NCBI GenBank assembly: GCA_001313085.1
Contig: BBFE01000013.1
Coordinates: forward strand, 1-64,000
Direction: 5' to 3'
Source of the DNA: Paenibacillus sp. JCM 18996
GTDB taxonomy: Bacteria; Bacillota; Bacilli; Paenibacillales; NBRC-103111
DNA length: 64,000 bases
Each line of letters starts with the position of its first letter. Position 1 is the stretch's first letter. The position numbers were made by a program, and so were the translations under genes. Positions 19,987-31,262 of the stretch are shown here, in pieces. A model generated the notes under the pieces. The model worked only from the letters and a program-made list of their open reading frames with translations. It ran no database searches and was not told where the DNA came from.

Positions 19987-20451
19987 ATGGAAAATACGTA
20001 TTCTGGTGAAAATTCTGTGATCGGCGAAGGATGGGTGTCCGGCGAAACCGTTCCGCGGCGTTACGCCGGATTCTGGATCCGGTTCCTCGCCGTTATTTTG
20101 GATGGGATTATCATGAATATCGTGGGTTATGTGCTTAAACTGGCAACCGGCACAACAAGGGGAGACACTCCCTTATGGGTATCGCTTCTCAGCCTGCTTA
20201 TTTCCTTGGCCTATTATGTGATCTTAACAGCCAAGTACGGACAAACCCTGGGCAAAATGGTCGTCGGTATCCAGGTCATCCGCCAAGACGGAGGTCCCGT
20301 CTCGTTTGGCACTGCCCTGCTCAGGGAAGTGGTGGGCAAATTCGTGTCCGGCCTTATCCTGGGAATCGGTTATTTGATGGTCGCTTTCGACCCGGAGAAA
20401 AGAGGGCTGCATGACCGTATCGCTTCCACGTATGTGGTTTGGAGAAAATAG
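19987..20451 (+). CDS. yteJ: RDD-family membrane protein (YteJ-like)
   Basis: A 154-residue integral membrane protein, intact. RDD domain with RRYAGFWIRFLAVILDG at the first helix, a second helix pair around residues 58-78, and GQTLGKMVVGIQVI in the loop. In B. subtilis yteJ is cotranscribed with sppA and lowers SppA activity, so an accessory role is likely. Start follows AAGGAGGGA. Confidence 0.88.
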   Translation: MENTYSGENSVIGEGWVSGETVPRRYAGFWIRFLAVILDGIIMNIVGYVLKLATGTTRGDTPLWVSLLSLLISLAYYVILTAKYGQTLGKMVVGIQVIRQDGGPVSFGTALLREVVGKFVSGLILGIGYLMVAFDPEKRGLHDRIASTYVVWRK

Positions 20452-20525
20452 GGTGCAACAGGGCGGATGAATCTTCCGCGAGGGGGCAACCTAAATGTAA
20501 GAAATCTATAGCTGGAGGTTTTCTT

Positions 20526-21400
20526 ATGCCCTTCCTCAGTGTAAACGGCATCTCTCTGCATTATCACGTATCAGGAAACGGGACGCCTATTCTTTGTATT
20601 CATCCTCCATTATTAACAGGTGAAAATTTCAATTACCAGAAAGCTCAGCTGTCCGACCGGTATAAAATCATCACTTTTGACATAAGAGGACACGGAGCCA
20701 GCGCGCCTTCCAAACAAACCGTCACTTATCCGCTGATCGTGGAGGATATGAAGTCGCTCCTTGACGCTCTGAATATTGAGAAGGCTTATTTATTAGGTTA
20801 TTCGACAGGCGGCTCGATCGCTCTTGAGGCGATGCTGACTTATCCGGATCGTTTTGTAGGCAGCATTATCGTCAGCGGGATGTCGGAGTTTAGAGATTTC
20901 TATAACAAATTCCGCTTGAAGTTGGCCGCGGTCTTATCAAACCGGTTTACCAAAAGGCTGATTGCCGCAGCGATCACTTGGGGCAACTCGGATATGGCAT
21001 ATACCCGTAAAAAATCTGTTTACGAGTGCGATGCACGGTTCCATTCAAAATATCCGGGAATATTACCAATACAGCTTGGCCTATAATTGTACGGACAAAT
21101 TAAGGAGGATCCATCAGCCGGTTCTGCTGGTTTACGGGGACAAGGATTCGTCTTTCTTCAGTTATGCGCGGACTCTTTATGAAGGGCTGCCTAACAGCAA
21201 AGTACAAATTATAAAAAAACGTCAAACACCAGATCCCGACAAAAGCCGCCGCTCAGCTGAATGATCTGATCCGCCTTTGGGTAGAGCTGCAGCAGGAGCA
21301 TATTGAAGGACCGGCTGCAAAGAACGCGGAGTGGGAAGAGAATCTGCATCATTCTCCGCTGATTGACCAGATGGTGGAGCCGGACAAGCTTCGTCTTTGA
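20526..21400 (+). CDS. Alpha/beta hydrolase
   Basis: About 290 residues. The nucleophile elbow is GYSTGG near residue 98, the oxyanion region HPPLLTG near residue 25, and DIRGHGAS matches the family. The acid GDKD lies near residue 215. Breaks near 21008 (A6) and 21211-21217 (A7); corrected, the C-terminus continues through LNDLIRLWVELQQEH to a stop at 21398. The catalytic His is not certain because it falls at the second break, where the corrected text reads KNVKHQIP. Substrate unknown. Confidence 0.8.
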
Positions 21401-21564
21401 TTTATAATACAGCGCCAACCGGCGGTTTCAGGGCTGTTGACAAAATGGTTTGACTTTGTCACAATCCCTTTACGCGCGGTTTTTTTTTGTGCACTTCTAT
21501 ATGCGCATGGTGTCGATATTTATGGTAGACTGGTAGATATAGATTATCGTTTTTTTGGGATGGA

Positions 21565-23037
21565 ATGAATGGAATGAAAATAACGAATACGCTGCATTTT
21601 ACGGAGAATCACCGGTTCTGCGTATACAGGGATTTCTCCTTGAGCGCTTTGGATTACCGGATGCTGTCCGGAATCTATCAACCTATGATCGGAGCTTTTG
21701 CCGTCAGTATATATACGACCTTGTACGGGCAGCTTCCCGCCGATAAGGCGGGCTACTCCTCTCTGGAGCAGCAGAGGAGGCTGTTTCTTTCTCTCGAGCT
21801 GGAGCCCGGTGAAAGGGGCCGCAAGTTTCTGGTCGAACACACGTCCCGGCTGGAGGCGGTGGGGCTGCTTGAAACGTCGCGGAAATTCGCCCTTGCCTCC
21901 GAGGATTATATTTACGAGTATGCGTTGTTCCAGCCGCTGCCGCCGAACGAATTTTTCAAGAATCAGCATCTGAGCTTGCTGCTGAGGGATAAAGTCGGCA
22001 AGTACATGACGCTGCAGCTGCGTGACGAGATTGTGGCTCCCGAGCCCAAGGAACTGGAGGACTGTTCCTCCGAGAATTTGTCGATGCCTTTCTATGAGAT
22101 TTTCCGGCTGAACACCCAGGTGATCGATTTTGAGCTGGAGCAGGCGCTGTATGAAACCGCTTCGGGCCGGCACAACGAGTCCAGGGCGAACATTACCGCC
22201 AAGGGCTTTCTTTACTCGGACATCATTATTAGGTTCCCCAGGGAATCCGTTAACCGGGAGTACGTCGAAGGCCTGAAGTTTCTTCCGGAAGAGATGGCCA
22301 AGATCAATTTTGCCGCAAAAAAAATACGATCTTACACTCCATGAGACCTGCCGGCTGCTGGATGAGGACGGGATGTTCGACGGAGAGGGCCTTTTGCAGG
22401 AGGACCTTTTTTCACCATAGAGCGAATTTGACTTACTACCAGGAAAAAAAAGAGGGACGAGGAACGGACCAGGCAGCTTGCCGCCTCTGCGCGCAAACAG
22501 TCCGCAAACACAGCGGAAGAGGGCGAGGGAAAGACGGTGGAAATGGCCTACTACCTGGAGGTTCCGCCTTTGCTACAGGGCCAGTGCGACGCGCATCAAT
22601 ACAATATGTTCCTGCGGAATTTATCTTTCAAAGAAATGCTGAAGAAGTTCTTTCCGAACGGGTCGGTTCCCGGCAATCTGGAGAAGCTCTTTGACAAAAT
22701 TGACCTGAATTACAGGATGAACGAGGAAGTCATCAACGTGCTGATCCATTATATCCATATGCATGGGAAGACGTGGGCGGCGCCTTACATCGAATCGGTG
22801 GCAACCGATATGCTGGGCAAGCAGGTCAACACTTACGAGCAGGCGGTCGAATTTGTGCGGGAGAGGACCAGGTATAAGGACAAAGCGGCAAACGGCGGAG
22901 CGTCGGCTGGAAAAAGCAGGGGAAGAAAGAAGCCGGCGATTCCTTTTGTCCAGGATACGGCGGTTTCGCAGACGAACAAGCTGACCAGGGAAGAATTGGA
23001 CCAGATGATCATGGAAGCGAAAGAAAAGTTGAAGTAG
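21565..23037 (+). CDS. dnaB: Helicase-loading protein DnaB (replication initiation/membrane attachment)
   Basis: Gram-positive primosome protein acting with DnaD and DnaI to load the replicative helicase. The N-terminal winged-helix region begins with LHFTENHRF and LDYRMLSGIYQPMIG. The C-terminal DnaB_2/DnaD-like domain includes NEEVINVLIHYIHMHGKTW and TYEQAVEFVRER, followed by a basic tail. Breaks at 22317-22324 (A8), 22407-22413 (T7) and 22444-22451 (A8). Start could be ATG 21565 or 21574. Upstream of dnaI, as in Bacillus. Confidence 0.88.
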
Positions 23038-23137
23038 AGGTATGAGGAAACGGAAGCAGAGCGGAAATAGCGGTGCAAGGATGCGGGAAAAGTTGCAGTC
23101 GAGGTACAAGGCTGCGGGAGAAAAGTTGAAGTAGAGG
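23023..23137 (+). repeat. Three copies of the dnaB 3' end
   Basis: GAAAAGTTGAAGTAGAGG at 23023-23040 contains the dnaB stop. It recurs as GAAAAGTTGCAGTCGAGG at 23087-23104 and exactly at 23120-23137, filling the dnaB-dnaI gap. Confidence 0.7.
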
Positions 23138-23198
23138 CGCGGGGAACGGATGGGGCGGCGTCTGCTCCAATCAAGCGAGTAAAAGAAGGTGAACAGCG

Positions 23199-24156
23199 AT
23201 GGAATCTCTGGGGGAACTGCTGCGCAATATGCCCAGAAATGAGGTTATGAAGCAGGCCGAGGAACGGGCGAGAGAGCTTTTGGCAGACCCGTTGATCTAT
23301 AAATTCCGGACGAAGCATCCCGAATTGACCGACCGGCATTTGAAAATAAATATGAACCGGTTATACCAGTACGTGACCGAGCACGCTCACTGTACGCATT
23401 GTCCCGGTCTCGAGCGCTGCCCGAACGATTTTCAGGGGCATTATACGATGCTTGAGGTGCAGGAGGCGGGCGGCAATACGTTTATTAACGACTTCAAGGT
23501 TTCCTGCAAAAAAGTTTCTGGCCAAGCAGTCGCAGGATGCGATCAGGAAACGGATACGCTCCTTCTACGTGGATGACCGCGCGTTGATGGAGGGTTACGA
23601 TATTGAGGAGATTTACAGCAGCGACCTCGACCGGGGCCGGGCGGTCAACGAACTGGTCAATTATTTGGCGGCGACGAAGAAAGAAGGGCTGCAGAAGTCC
23701 GGGCTGTATCTGTCGGGGAACCTGGGGACGGGCAAAACCTTTTTTGATGTGCTATATGCTCCATGAGCTTGCCAAATCCGGCTACACCGGCGCTATTGTA
23801 TACATGCCTGATTTTTTCAGAGGACCTGAAAGCGATGTTCGGGGATCCGCTGAAGCTGAAGGAGACGGTCGACCTGCTCAAAGAAACCGACCTTCTCGTG
23901 TTTGACGATATCGGAGCGGAGAATTTGAATCCCTGGCTGAGGGACCATGTGATGGCTGTCATCCTCAATTACCGGATGAACCGCAAACCGACCTTTTTTT
24001 ACGTCGAATTACGATTTGGCGGCTCTGGAGCGGCATTTCAGCTTCACGTCCAAGGACGGCGAGGAAGAATTCAAGGGCAGACGGATTATGGACCGCATTC
24101 GGCCTTTTGTGGAAGAGATTCGGGTAGAGGGACGCAATCAGCGAGGAGTCGTGTAG
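23199..24156 (+). CDS. dnaI: Helicase loader DnaI
   Basis: AAA+ ATPase that opens and loads the replicative helicase. N-terminal zinc-binding segment CTHCPGLERC, then Walker A GNLGTGKT and Walker B LLVFDDIGAE, followed by sensor motif TSNYDLAALE after correction. Breaks at 23507-23513 (A run before AKQSQ), 23739-23745 (T run after Walker A), 23811-23817 and 23994-24001 (T8). Stop TAG 24154-24156. About 318 residues. Confidence 0.9.
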
Positions 24157-24417
24157 GATGGCTGGCGAGTGAGAAGGGGCTGTGTCATGGTCTGAACACT
24201 ATTGTGCAAGCGCCGCAACGCGCCTGCTCTAATCCCGGAAGGCCGCGAGATTGGTGGTTTCTCGTTGTCACCGTACCGGTAACAAAGAGATTTGCGTGGC
24301 GGTTTAGCTCTTTTCACAAAACTATCGGTGTCTATTGGAAGATATTGCAAACGATTTTAGCGGTAGATTTTCTTGTGTGCACAATGTATATTTTCTCCCA
24401 ACCGTACATTTTACTAT

Positions 24418-24462
24418 AAAAAAAATCTGTCCTTCAGCGAATTTCATCGCCTTGGGACAGAC
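24418..24462 (-). terminator. Terminator of the YqzM-like gene
   Basis: Minus strand: CTGTCCC paired with GGACAG around an inner GGCGA/TCGCT helix, then T8. The remainder of the gap 24157-24417 shows no gene. Confidence 0.75.
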
Positions 24463-24516
24463 TCTTCCACTCAGTAGCTGTCCTCCCAAGGAGAGACGGC
24501 CTATGTACGGAAAATG

Positions 24517-24651
24517 TTACTTATACAGGCTCACAATCGTCGCAATAACCGCAACAACCAGCATGAAGCCAAAGAAAGCTCCAAAGCCTATCGCCGTATC
24601 CATGAAATCGTTTCTTGGCTCTTCATTCACGTGCTCTCTGGGATCGCTCAT
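24517..24651 (-). CDS. yqzM: Small YqzM-like membrane protein, 44 residues
   Basis: GGAGGAATAGCA precedes ATG 24651. The product has a polar N-terminus (MSDPREHVNEEPRNDFMD) then one hydrophobic helix (IGFGAFFGFMLVVAVIATIV) ending LYK. Size, acidic/Asn start and the GFG..F helix resemble B. subtilis YqzM. It has its own terminator. Function unknown. Confidence 0.7.
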   Translation of the reverse strand: MSDPREHVNEEPRNDFMDTAIGFGAFFGFMLVVAVIATIVSLYK

Positions 24652-24793
24652 TGCTATTCCTCCATGCGCTTGGACTTAGTTAATTTTAAGTATACCCAAC
24701 AGTGTGCTTTATTGTAAAGCTGTGGAAAGTGACAAATAAGCAAATTTTACTGGCACACGGCTGCAGGCTTCTTCTTTCTGCGCTTCATCAGGT

Positions 24794-24823
24794 TTGAACA
24801 GTGCCGGGCCGGTGGTATATAAT
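24794..24823 (+). promoter_or_regulatory. Sigma-A promoter of trxA
   Basis: TTGAAC, 18-bp spacer, TATAAT, about 43 bases before the start codon. Confidence 0.65.
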
Positions 24824-24866
24824 ATTGATGACAAATTGGATGCTTTACGGAAGGAGAGATTCTTTT

Positions 24867-25181
24867 ATGGCAATCGTGAACGTATCGGATTCATCCTTTA
24901 ATACCGAGGTACAGCAAGGTACGGTTCTGGTGGATTTCTGGGCGCTTGGTGCGGACCTTGCAAAATGATCGCTCCCGTGCTGGAAGAGCTCGACGGGGAA
25001 TTGGGCGATTCCGTAAAAAATCGCGAAGTTGAATGTTGACGACAATCCGGAAGCGGCCAGCAAATACAGCGTGATGAGCATTCCTACGCTGATCGTTTTC
25101 AAGGATGGACAGCCGGTGGATAAAGTCGTCGGTTTTCAATCGAAGGAAGCGTTGAAAAGCGTTCTTTCCAGGCATCAATAA
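24867..25181 (+). CDS. trxA: Thioredoxin
   Basis: Classical cytosolic thioredoxin of about 104 residues. Active site WCGPCKM lies near residue 28, after a frame break at about 24942 explained by GCGGCT read as GCGCT. A second break at the A6 run near 25015 precedes [11 protein letters not shown]. Cis-proline SIPTL near residue 73. ATG follows AAGGAGAG. Monocistronic, ahead of uvrC. Confidence 0.93.
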
Positions 25182-25285
25182 TTCAAAATCCAGTAGGTGT
25201 GAAAAAAACTCTTTTTTCTGGTATATTGGGAAAGGAGTTTTTTTTGCTGTATTTAAAGGTTTTCTGAAGAAAGGGGATGCCAGCC

Positions 25286-27389
25286 ATGACAGGACATTTG
25301 GACGGGGACAACACAGGACGCCGGATGGAGCAAATCCGGAACAAGCTGTCGCTGCTTCCCGATTCGCCAGGCTGTTATCTGATGAAGAACAAAGACGGAG
25401 TCATCATCTACGCGGGAAAGGCCAAGGTGCTGAAGAACCGGGTCCGCTCCTATTTTACGGGAAGCCATGACGCAAAGACCCAAAGGCTGGTCGGGGAAAT
25501 TTGCGATTTCGAATATATTATTACCGCCTCTAATATGGAGGCCCTGATTCTCGAGTGCAACCTGATTAAGAAGTATAAGCCGCGTTACAACGTGCTGCTG
25601 AAGGATGACAAATCCTTCCCTTATATCAAAATCACGCACGAAGAGCACCCCCGCCTGGAGGTGACGAGGAAAGTGGTGAAGGATAAGGCAAATACTTCGG
25701 GCCTTATCCGAACGCTTTTGCGGCCCAGCAGACGAAGAAGCTTCTGGACCGGCTGTTTCCGCTGCGCAAGTGCAGGACTCTGCCGACAAAGTCTGTCTGT
25801 ACTATCATATCGGACAGTGTCTCGGGCCTGCGTGCAGGAAGTGTCTGCCGAGAGTAACGAGCAGATGGTGCAGGAAATTAACCGTTTCCTGAGCGGCGGC
25901 CATGAGCAGATCAAATACGAGCTTATGCGCAAAATGGAGGCCGCTGCGGAAGAGCTGAACTTCGAACGCGCAAAAGAGATGCGCGACCACGTAATCGCCA
26001 TAGACGCCGTGATGGAGAAGCAGAAGATCAACAGCGCGGACGCGAAGGACCGGGATGTGTTCGGGTATGCGGTCGACCGGGGCTGGATGTGCGTTCAGAT
26101 TCTATATATGCGCCAAGGCAAGCTGGTGGAGCGGCATGCCTCGTTCTTCCCGTACTACGGTGAGGAATACGAGGATTTTATGTCTTATGTGACGCAGTAT
26201 TACAGCGATAATCCGGCTCTGCCGAAGGAGATATTCCTTCCGAGTCCGGTCAAAGAGTCGGAAGCCGCCGAGAGTGAGGATGCCGGTGAAAGTGCGGAAG
26301 CCGTTGAGAGTGCAGAATCCGCCGAAGATGCGGAGGCCACAGACAGGATATTAGCGGAGCAACCCGACGCATCCGAAACTTCGGAGGAATCCAAGCGGGA
26401 TGAACGTGAAGCTCTTCAAAGTTGGCTGAAGGTAAAGGTGTTTATTCCCCGGCGGGGCTTGAAGAAGCAGATGGTGAAAATGGCGGATGACAACGCCCGG
26501 ATGGCGCTGGAGGAACGCTTCCGCTTAATGGAGAAGGACGAGCGGAGGACGGTCAAGGCTGTCGAGGGGCTCGGACAGTGGCTTGGAACTGGCGCGATCC
26601 GCCGGATTGAGGCTTTTGACAACTCCAATATCCAGGGGACGAATCCGGTGTCGGCGATGGTGGTGTTTACGGACGGCAAGCCGGATAAAAAAGGAATACC
26701 GCAAATACAAAATCCGCACCGTGCAGGGTCCCGACGATTACGAGACGATGCGGGAGGTGATACGCCGCCGGTATGAACGGGTGCTGAAGGACAATCTGCC
26801 GATGCCGGATCTGGTGGTCGTCGACGGAGGCAAGGGGCAGATTTCCGCTGCCGTCGACGTTCTGGAGAATGAGCTGGGCTTGTTTATCCCGGTGTGCGGA
26901 CTGGTCAAAGACGCGAAGCATAAAACCGCCGAGCTGATGACGGGGGATCCGGCTGAAGTGGTGCCGCTGCCCAGGGACAGCCAGGAATTTTATTTAATGC
27001 AGCGGATCCAGGACGAGGTGCACCGTTTCGCCATCTCTTTCCACCGCGATACGCGCGGCAAGTCGATGATCGCTTCCCGGCTGGACGAAATTCCGGGGGT
27101 CGGTGAAAAGCGTCGAAAAGCGATGCTGAAGCATTTTGGCTCGTTGAAACGGATAAAAGAAGCTTCGGTGGAAGATTTTAGGGAAGTGGGCATCGGGGAA
27201 AAGCTGGCCGCGCAGATTCTGAGAGCGCTTCGCGTGACAGATTCGCAGGATGCGGCTGGCGGAGAGGAACGGTCGGAGCCTGCCGGGCCGCCGACACAAG
27301 TGGAGCCTGCCGGGCATACCGATGCTAAGCCTCCCGGAACTGCCGGATCGGCTGTACACGCCGGGCCTGACGAAGCGGAACGAACTTAG
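25286..27389 (+). CDS. uvrC: Excinuclease ABC subunit C, with acidic insertion
   Basis: Makes both incisions in nucleotide excision repair. GIY-YIG domain at the N-terminus ([25 protein letters not shown]), UvrB-binding helix ([12 protein letters not shown]), RNase H-like C-terminal nuclease ([17 protein letters not shown]) and tandem HhH ([13 protein letters not shown]). ATG 25286 is better spaced from AAGGGG than ATG 25277. Between about 25690 and 25835 one lost G and a later change cancel, leaving some 50 wrong residues in an open frame; the corrected text restores the family [20 protein letters not shown]. Another break near 26690 (A6). Residues 322-372 are a Glu/Ala/Ser-rich insert between the family segments KEIFLPSPV and [12 protein letters not shown] Pro/Ala/Gly-rich tail of about 40 residues follows the HhH. 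Confidence 0.92.
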
Positions 27390-27508
27390 CGAGTCTGCCG
27401 GAGCTGCCGAACGCGGCTGAACCTAGCTATTTCACGGTACGGAAACTCCCCGGCTGCTCTGGCCGAAGCAGAGGGAATGCGTACGAAGCATAGGGAATGC
27501 GTAACGCG

Positions 27509-27543
27509 CTGAAGGATACTTCGGTACCCTTCAGATCCTTTTG
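27509..27543 (+). terminator. UUCG-capped hairpin after uvrC
   Basis: CTGAAGGATAC, loop TTCG, GTACCCTTCAG (10 of 11 pairs), then a short T-rich stretch. A likely terminator or stability hairpin for uvrC. Confidence 0.6.
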
Positions 27544-27620
27544 CTGTACATAGAACACATTGTTTATCCGCGAGCAAAGCGGGTAAATATATGCATTCCT
27601 TAACCCTTAGAGGTGATCTT

Positions 27621-28967
27621 TTGACTAAACGGGATAATCCTTTCTTACACCTTACCCCTCCCAGAATTCTGGTGTTGGGCTTTGCGGCCATCATTCTAAT
27701 CGGCGCGTTTTTTATTATCTCTGCCCATCTCATCTACGGGGAAACCGGTGTCCTTTATCAACGCTTTATTTACAGCTACTTCGGCTACATGCGTAACCGG
27801 GATTGGTGGTGGTGGACACAGGAAGAGACTTCACCGTTTTCGGCCAGATCGTCATTATGCTTCTTATTCAAGTGGGCGGCCTGGGCTTTATGTCTATGGC
27901 TACGCTGATTGCTTTTGTTATGAAAAAAAGAGGATTTCTCTGCGTGAGCGGCTTATTCTTCAGGAGGCGCTCAATCAAGGGAGCATAGAGGGGATTGTGC
28001 TGTTAATTCGCAAGGTCCTGATTTATTCTCTGACCATCGAGGGGATAGCAGCGGTCATATTTGCCATCCGCTGGTCTTTTGACATGCCGGTCGGCAGAGC
28101 TGTTTATTATGGGATATGGCACGCCGTTTCGCTGTTTAACAATGCGGGTTTTGACCTGTTCGGCGAGTACCGGAGTTTGACCGGATATGCGGAGGATTTT
28201 GTCGTTAACTCGGTGGCGATGGCTGATCGTTCTTGGCGGCATAGGATTTGTGGTCATGGCGGAAGTAGTGGAATACAAGCGGTCTAGGCGCAGGCTGTCG
28301 CTCCATTCCAAAGTGGTGCTGGCTTCAACCGCTCTGCTCATCCTGGTCGGTGCGTGGTGATTTTTGTGTTTGAATATTCGAATTCCAGAACGCTAGGTCC
28401 TCTGAGTCCAGGCGGAAAGGTGCTCGCCGCGTTCTTTCAATCGGTCACGCCCCGGACAGCCGGAGCCAATACGGTGGATATCGGAGGAATGAGGCAGGCA
28501 TCGCAGTTCTTCATCATTATACTGATGTTTATCGGAGCTTCTCCTGGCTCGACCGGCGGCGGGATCAAGACCACTACCTTCACGACCCTGGTCGGCGCTG
28601 TATTTGCAATGACCCGGGGCAAGGAGGATATCGTGTTCTTCGAACAGCGCCTTGGCAAAGACAGGCTCTTGAAAGCCATAACAATAACTCTGCTCGCGCT
28701 TTTTTCTTGTGGTCTTTGTTGCATGGTGCTCTCCACAACGGAACATAAATCTTTTCTCGCCATATTGTTTGAGGTAACCTCTGCGTTCGGAACGGTGGGC
28801 TTATCGATGGGCATTACCACGTCCCTGACCTTATTCGGTAAAATAATGATTATTTCGATGATGTTTATCGGCAGGCTGGGCCCTCTCACGCTTGCTTATG
28901 CCCTGGGTCCGAAGGCGCAGAAAGAGCTGTTCAGGTATCCCGAAGGAAAAAAATTACAATAGGTTAG
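27621..28967 (+). CDS. ktrB: Potassium uptake channel subunit KtrB (TrkH/KtrB family)
   Basis: Membrane K+ translocating subunit, about 448 residues, four pore-loop repeats; selectivity regions include TATSATCVTG, FNNAGFDL, TPRTAGANT and TSAFGTVGLS. TTG 27621 follows AGAGGTGA. Breaks lie near 27800-27810, 27925, 28216 and 28352 (the last two cancel), 28698 and at the terminal A7 run. With two A removed the protein ends EGKITIG at TAG 28965-28967 rather than 28962. The ktrA start follows by 12 bases, so the two form an operon. Confidence 0.9.
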
Positions 28968-28979
28968 GAGGCGGCAGCC

Positions 28980-29646
28980 GTGAAATCGCAGTTTGCTGTA
29001 ATCGGTTTGGGGCGTTTTTGGAGGCAGTTTGGCTAGAGAGCTTACCACCCTCGGCTATGAAGTGCTTGGAATCGACAGCGATGAAGAAATGGTGGAGGAG
29101 ATGAAGAATCACCTCACTCACGTCGTAATAGCGGATACGACGGACGAAGAGGTTCTCCGCGCCATAGGGATACGGAACTTTGACGTTGTTGTGGTAGCGA
29201 TCGGGGACGATATTCAGGCGAGCATCATGACCTCGATTTTGTTAAAAGATCTTGGAGTCCGGCATGTGGTGGTCAAAGCGGCGTCCGAGCTGCAGGGAAA
29301 GGTGCTGCAAAAAATCGGCGTCGACCGGGTCATTTTCCCGGAGAGGGACATGGGCGTGAGGGTGGCGCATCAGCTGGTTTCACCGAATTTGCTGGATTAT
29401 ATCGAGCTGTCGAAAGAATATACGATCGCGGAGCTTTCGGTTCCGAGACGCCTGGACGGGACAACGCTGAAGGACCTGGACGCGCGGGCCCGTTTTGGCT
29501 GCAATGTGGTCGCCATTAATAAAGGCGAGAGGCAAGGCGTGATTATTGCACCAAGCGCTGAGGATGTTCTGCATGAAAATGATCTTCTCGTACTGATCGG
29601 AACGAATGAGCAGATTGCGGACTTTGAGAGGGAAATGATTCTGTAA
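28980..29646 (+). CDS. ktrA: Potassium uptake regulatory subunit KtrA (RCK)
   Basis: Cytosolic gating ring of the Ktr system, about 221 residues. RCK-N domain opens VKSQFAVIGLGRFGGSLA after correcting the T5 run near 29018, with the nucleotide-binding GLGRFG. RCK-C domain from about residue 140 (LSVPRRLDGTTL, LLVLIGTNEQI) resembles sites that bind c-di-AMP in this family. GTG 28980 follows TTAGGAGG. Confidence 0.92.
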
Positions 29647-29705
29647 ATTGTCAGGCTGCCGGCAGCAGGTGTCTGCGTCAAAATTTCCTGATTGGAGAGA
29701 AGCCG

Positions 29706-30976
29706 ATGGAAAACCCGGTATTACACGATGTGCAGCATATTCTGTATCTGCTTCTGCTTATTCTGGTACTCGGCATGGTGTTCGGGAAGCTGTCAGAATG
29801 GCTGCGTTTGCCGGATGTGGCCCTTTTCCTGGTGGCGGGGATCGCCGCCGGACAGGCGTTTCACTGGATCGATGTGCCCGGAACATCCTTCATGAACCAG
29901 TTCATTCTGACAGTCGGGTCCGCCTTGATCCTGTTTGACGGAGGGAGGAATATCCACCTTTCAGGATTGAAAAAGGTATGGCTCACGGTCAGCCTGCTTA
30001 GCGTTCCCGGCGTGGCTGCGACGTGTGCGGTAACAGCTGCGGCCGCCCACTGGCTCCTTGGCCTGCCCTGGATATACGCGGTGCTGCTCGGGGCGATCAT
30101 TTCTTCAACCGATCCCGCGACCTTGATTCCCGTGTTCAAGCAGGTAAAAATCCGCGAAAAAAAAGTAAGGGTGGCGGTGGAGAGCGAGTCCGCTTTTAAT
30201 GACGCGACCGGCTCGATCCTTACTTTTTTTCCGTGCTTGGGATCATCGTCGGCGGGGAGTCGATTTCTTTGGGCGGGGGCATCCTCGATTTCCTGAAAAC
30301 CGCTTTGGGCGGCATTGCTGTGGGTGTCATCGTGGGGTATGCGCTCTCATTTCTGGCGGGACATCCCAAACTGGGCCACTTCCGGGCGTATGCGGCTTTG
30401 ATGATGATAACGGCGGCTTTGGGAGCTTATTTGCTTGGGGATCTGCTGCATGTCAGCGGGTTTATGGCTACCTTTGCCGCGGGTTTGATATGGGGGAATG
30501 CCATCTGTTCCGTCTGGAAATGAAAGAAGAGCTGGAGGAGATGGGCCATTTTGCCGAAAATATTACGGTAATGATGCGCATGCTCATTTTTTGTGCTGCT
30601 CGGCAGCCAGGTGAACTTCACGCTGATTCTGGCTTACTTGTGGCCAAGCCTTGGCATCATCCTCGTGTTTATGTTCATTGCAAGGCCTCTGACGGTACTC
30701 ATCAGCGCGCTGCCGGACCGAAGTGCCGGATGGACGTGGAAGGAAATCGCGTTTATGTTCTGGGTAAGGGAGACGGGGGTTATCCCGGCGGCGCTCTCTG
30801 GCATGGTGGCCGGTATGGGGGTGAAGCACGCGGACCTTATCTCGTCGGTCACGTTTATGGCGGTGCTGCTCACCATCCTGCTGCAGGCCGGCACGACCGG
30901 TTTGCTTGCGCGGAAGCTGGGGCTGGAAGCGGAAGGTGCCGCATCTCAGGGCGGGGAGCAGGACTCTGGAGGTTGA
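29706..30976 (+). CDS. Cation/proton antiporter (NhaP/CPA1 type)
   Basis: About 424 residues with 12-13 membrane helices. Conserved core STDPATLIPVF and ESAFNDATGS mark the ion site, where Asp residues exchange Na+ or K+ for protons. Breaks at the T7 run near 30224, near 30508 (before FRLEMKEE), and at the T6 run near 30588. ATG follows GGAGAGAAG. Sits 60 bases after ktrA, so it may balance K+ taken up by KtrAB; ion preference is inferred only from this context. No C-terminal RCK domain. Confidence 0.85.
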
Positions 30977-31052
30977 AGTGATTTACCTCATACCTGCAGA
31001 TTTGCTTAGAAGCTAATTGAAAAAAGATGTATACGGCCGCCCGGCGGGTGCA

Positions 31053-31098
31053 AGACCGTTTTTTCAGCCAGTGAGAGGGCTGCTGCGGTCTTTTTTTT
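31053..31098 (+). terminator. Terminator of the Ktr/antiporter unit
   Basis: AAGACCG pairs with CGGTCTT around an inner CAGCC/GGCTG helix, followed by T8. Confidence 0.85.
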
Positions 31099-31172
31099 CT
31101 TTTGTGTGGAGTACAAATTTAAATCTTGGCAACAGTATTCATGACGGAATCAGATTTTCCTTTGGTTGATGT

Positions 31173-31186
31173 TGAAAACGCTTTTT
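31173..31186 (+). promoter_or_regulatory. cre-like CcpA site ahead of mtlA
   Basis: TGAAAACGCTTTTT matches the cre consensus TGWAARCGYTWNCW at all but one position. It lies 77 bases before the mtlA start, overlapping the probable promoter (TTGAAA, then TTAGAT), so CcpA binding would repress the operon on preferred sugars. Confidence 0.5.
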
Positions 31187-31262
31187 TTCGTATCATTAGA
31201 TCAGAAAGAACTTTGTCGAAACATGGCAAAGGAAATTATTAGTTTAAAAGGAGGGCATTCTA

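Noticed and set aside
26244..26415. Alternating GAG/GCC repeats in uvrC as a CRISPR-like or minisatellite locus
   Set aside because: They stay in frame within a conserved gene and vary in unit length; an expanded protein linker is simpler.
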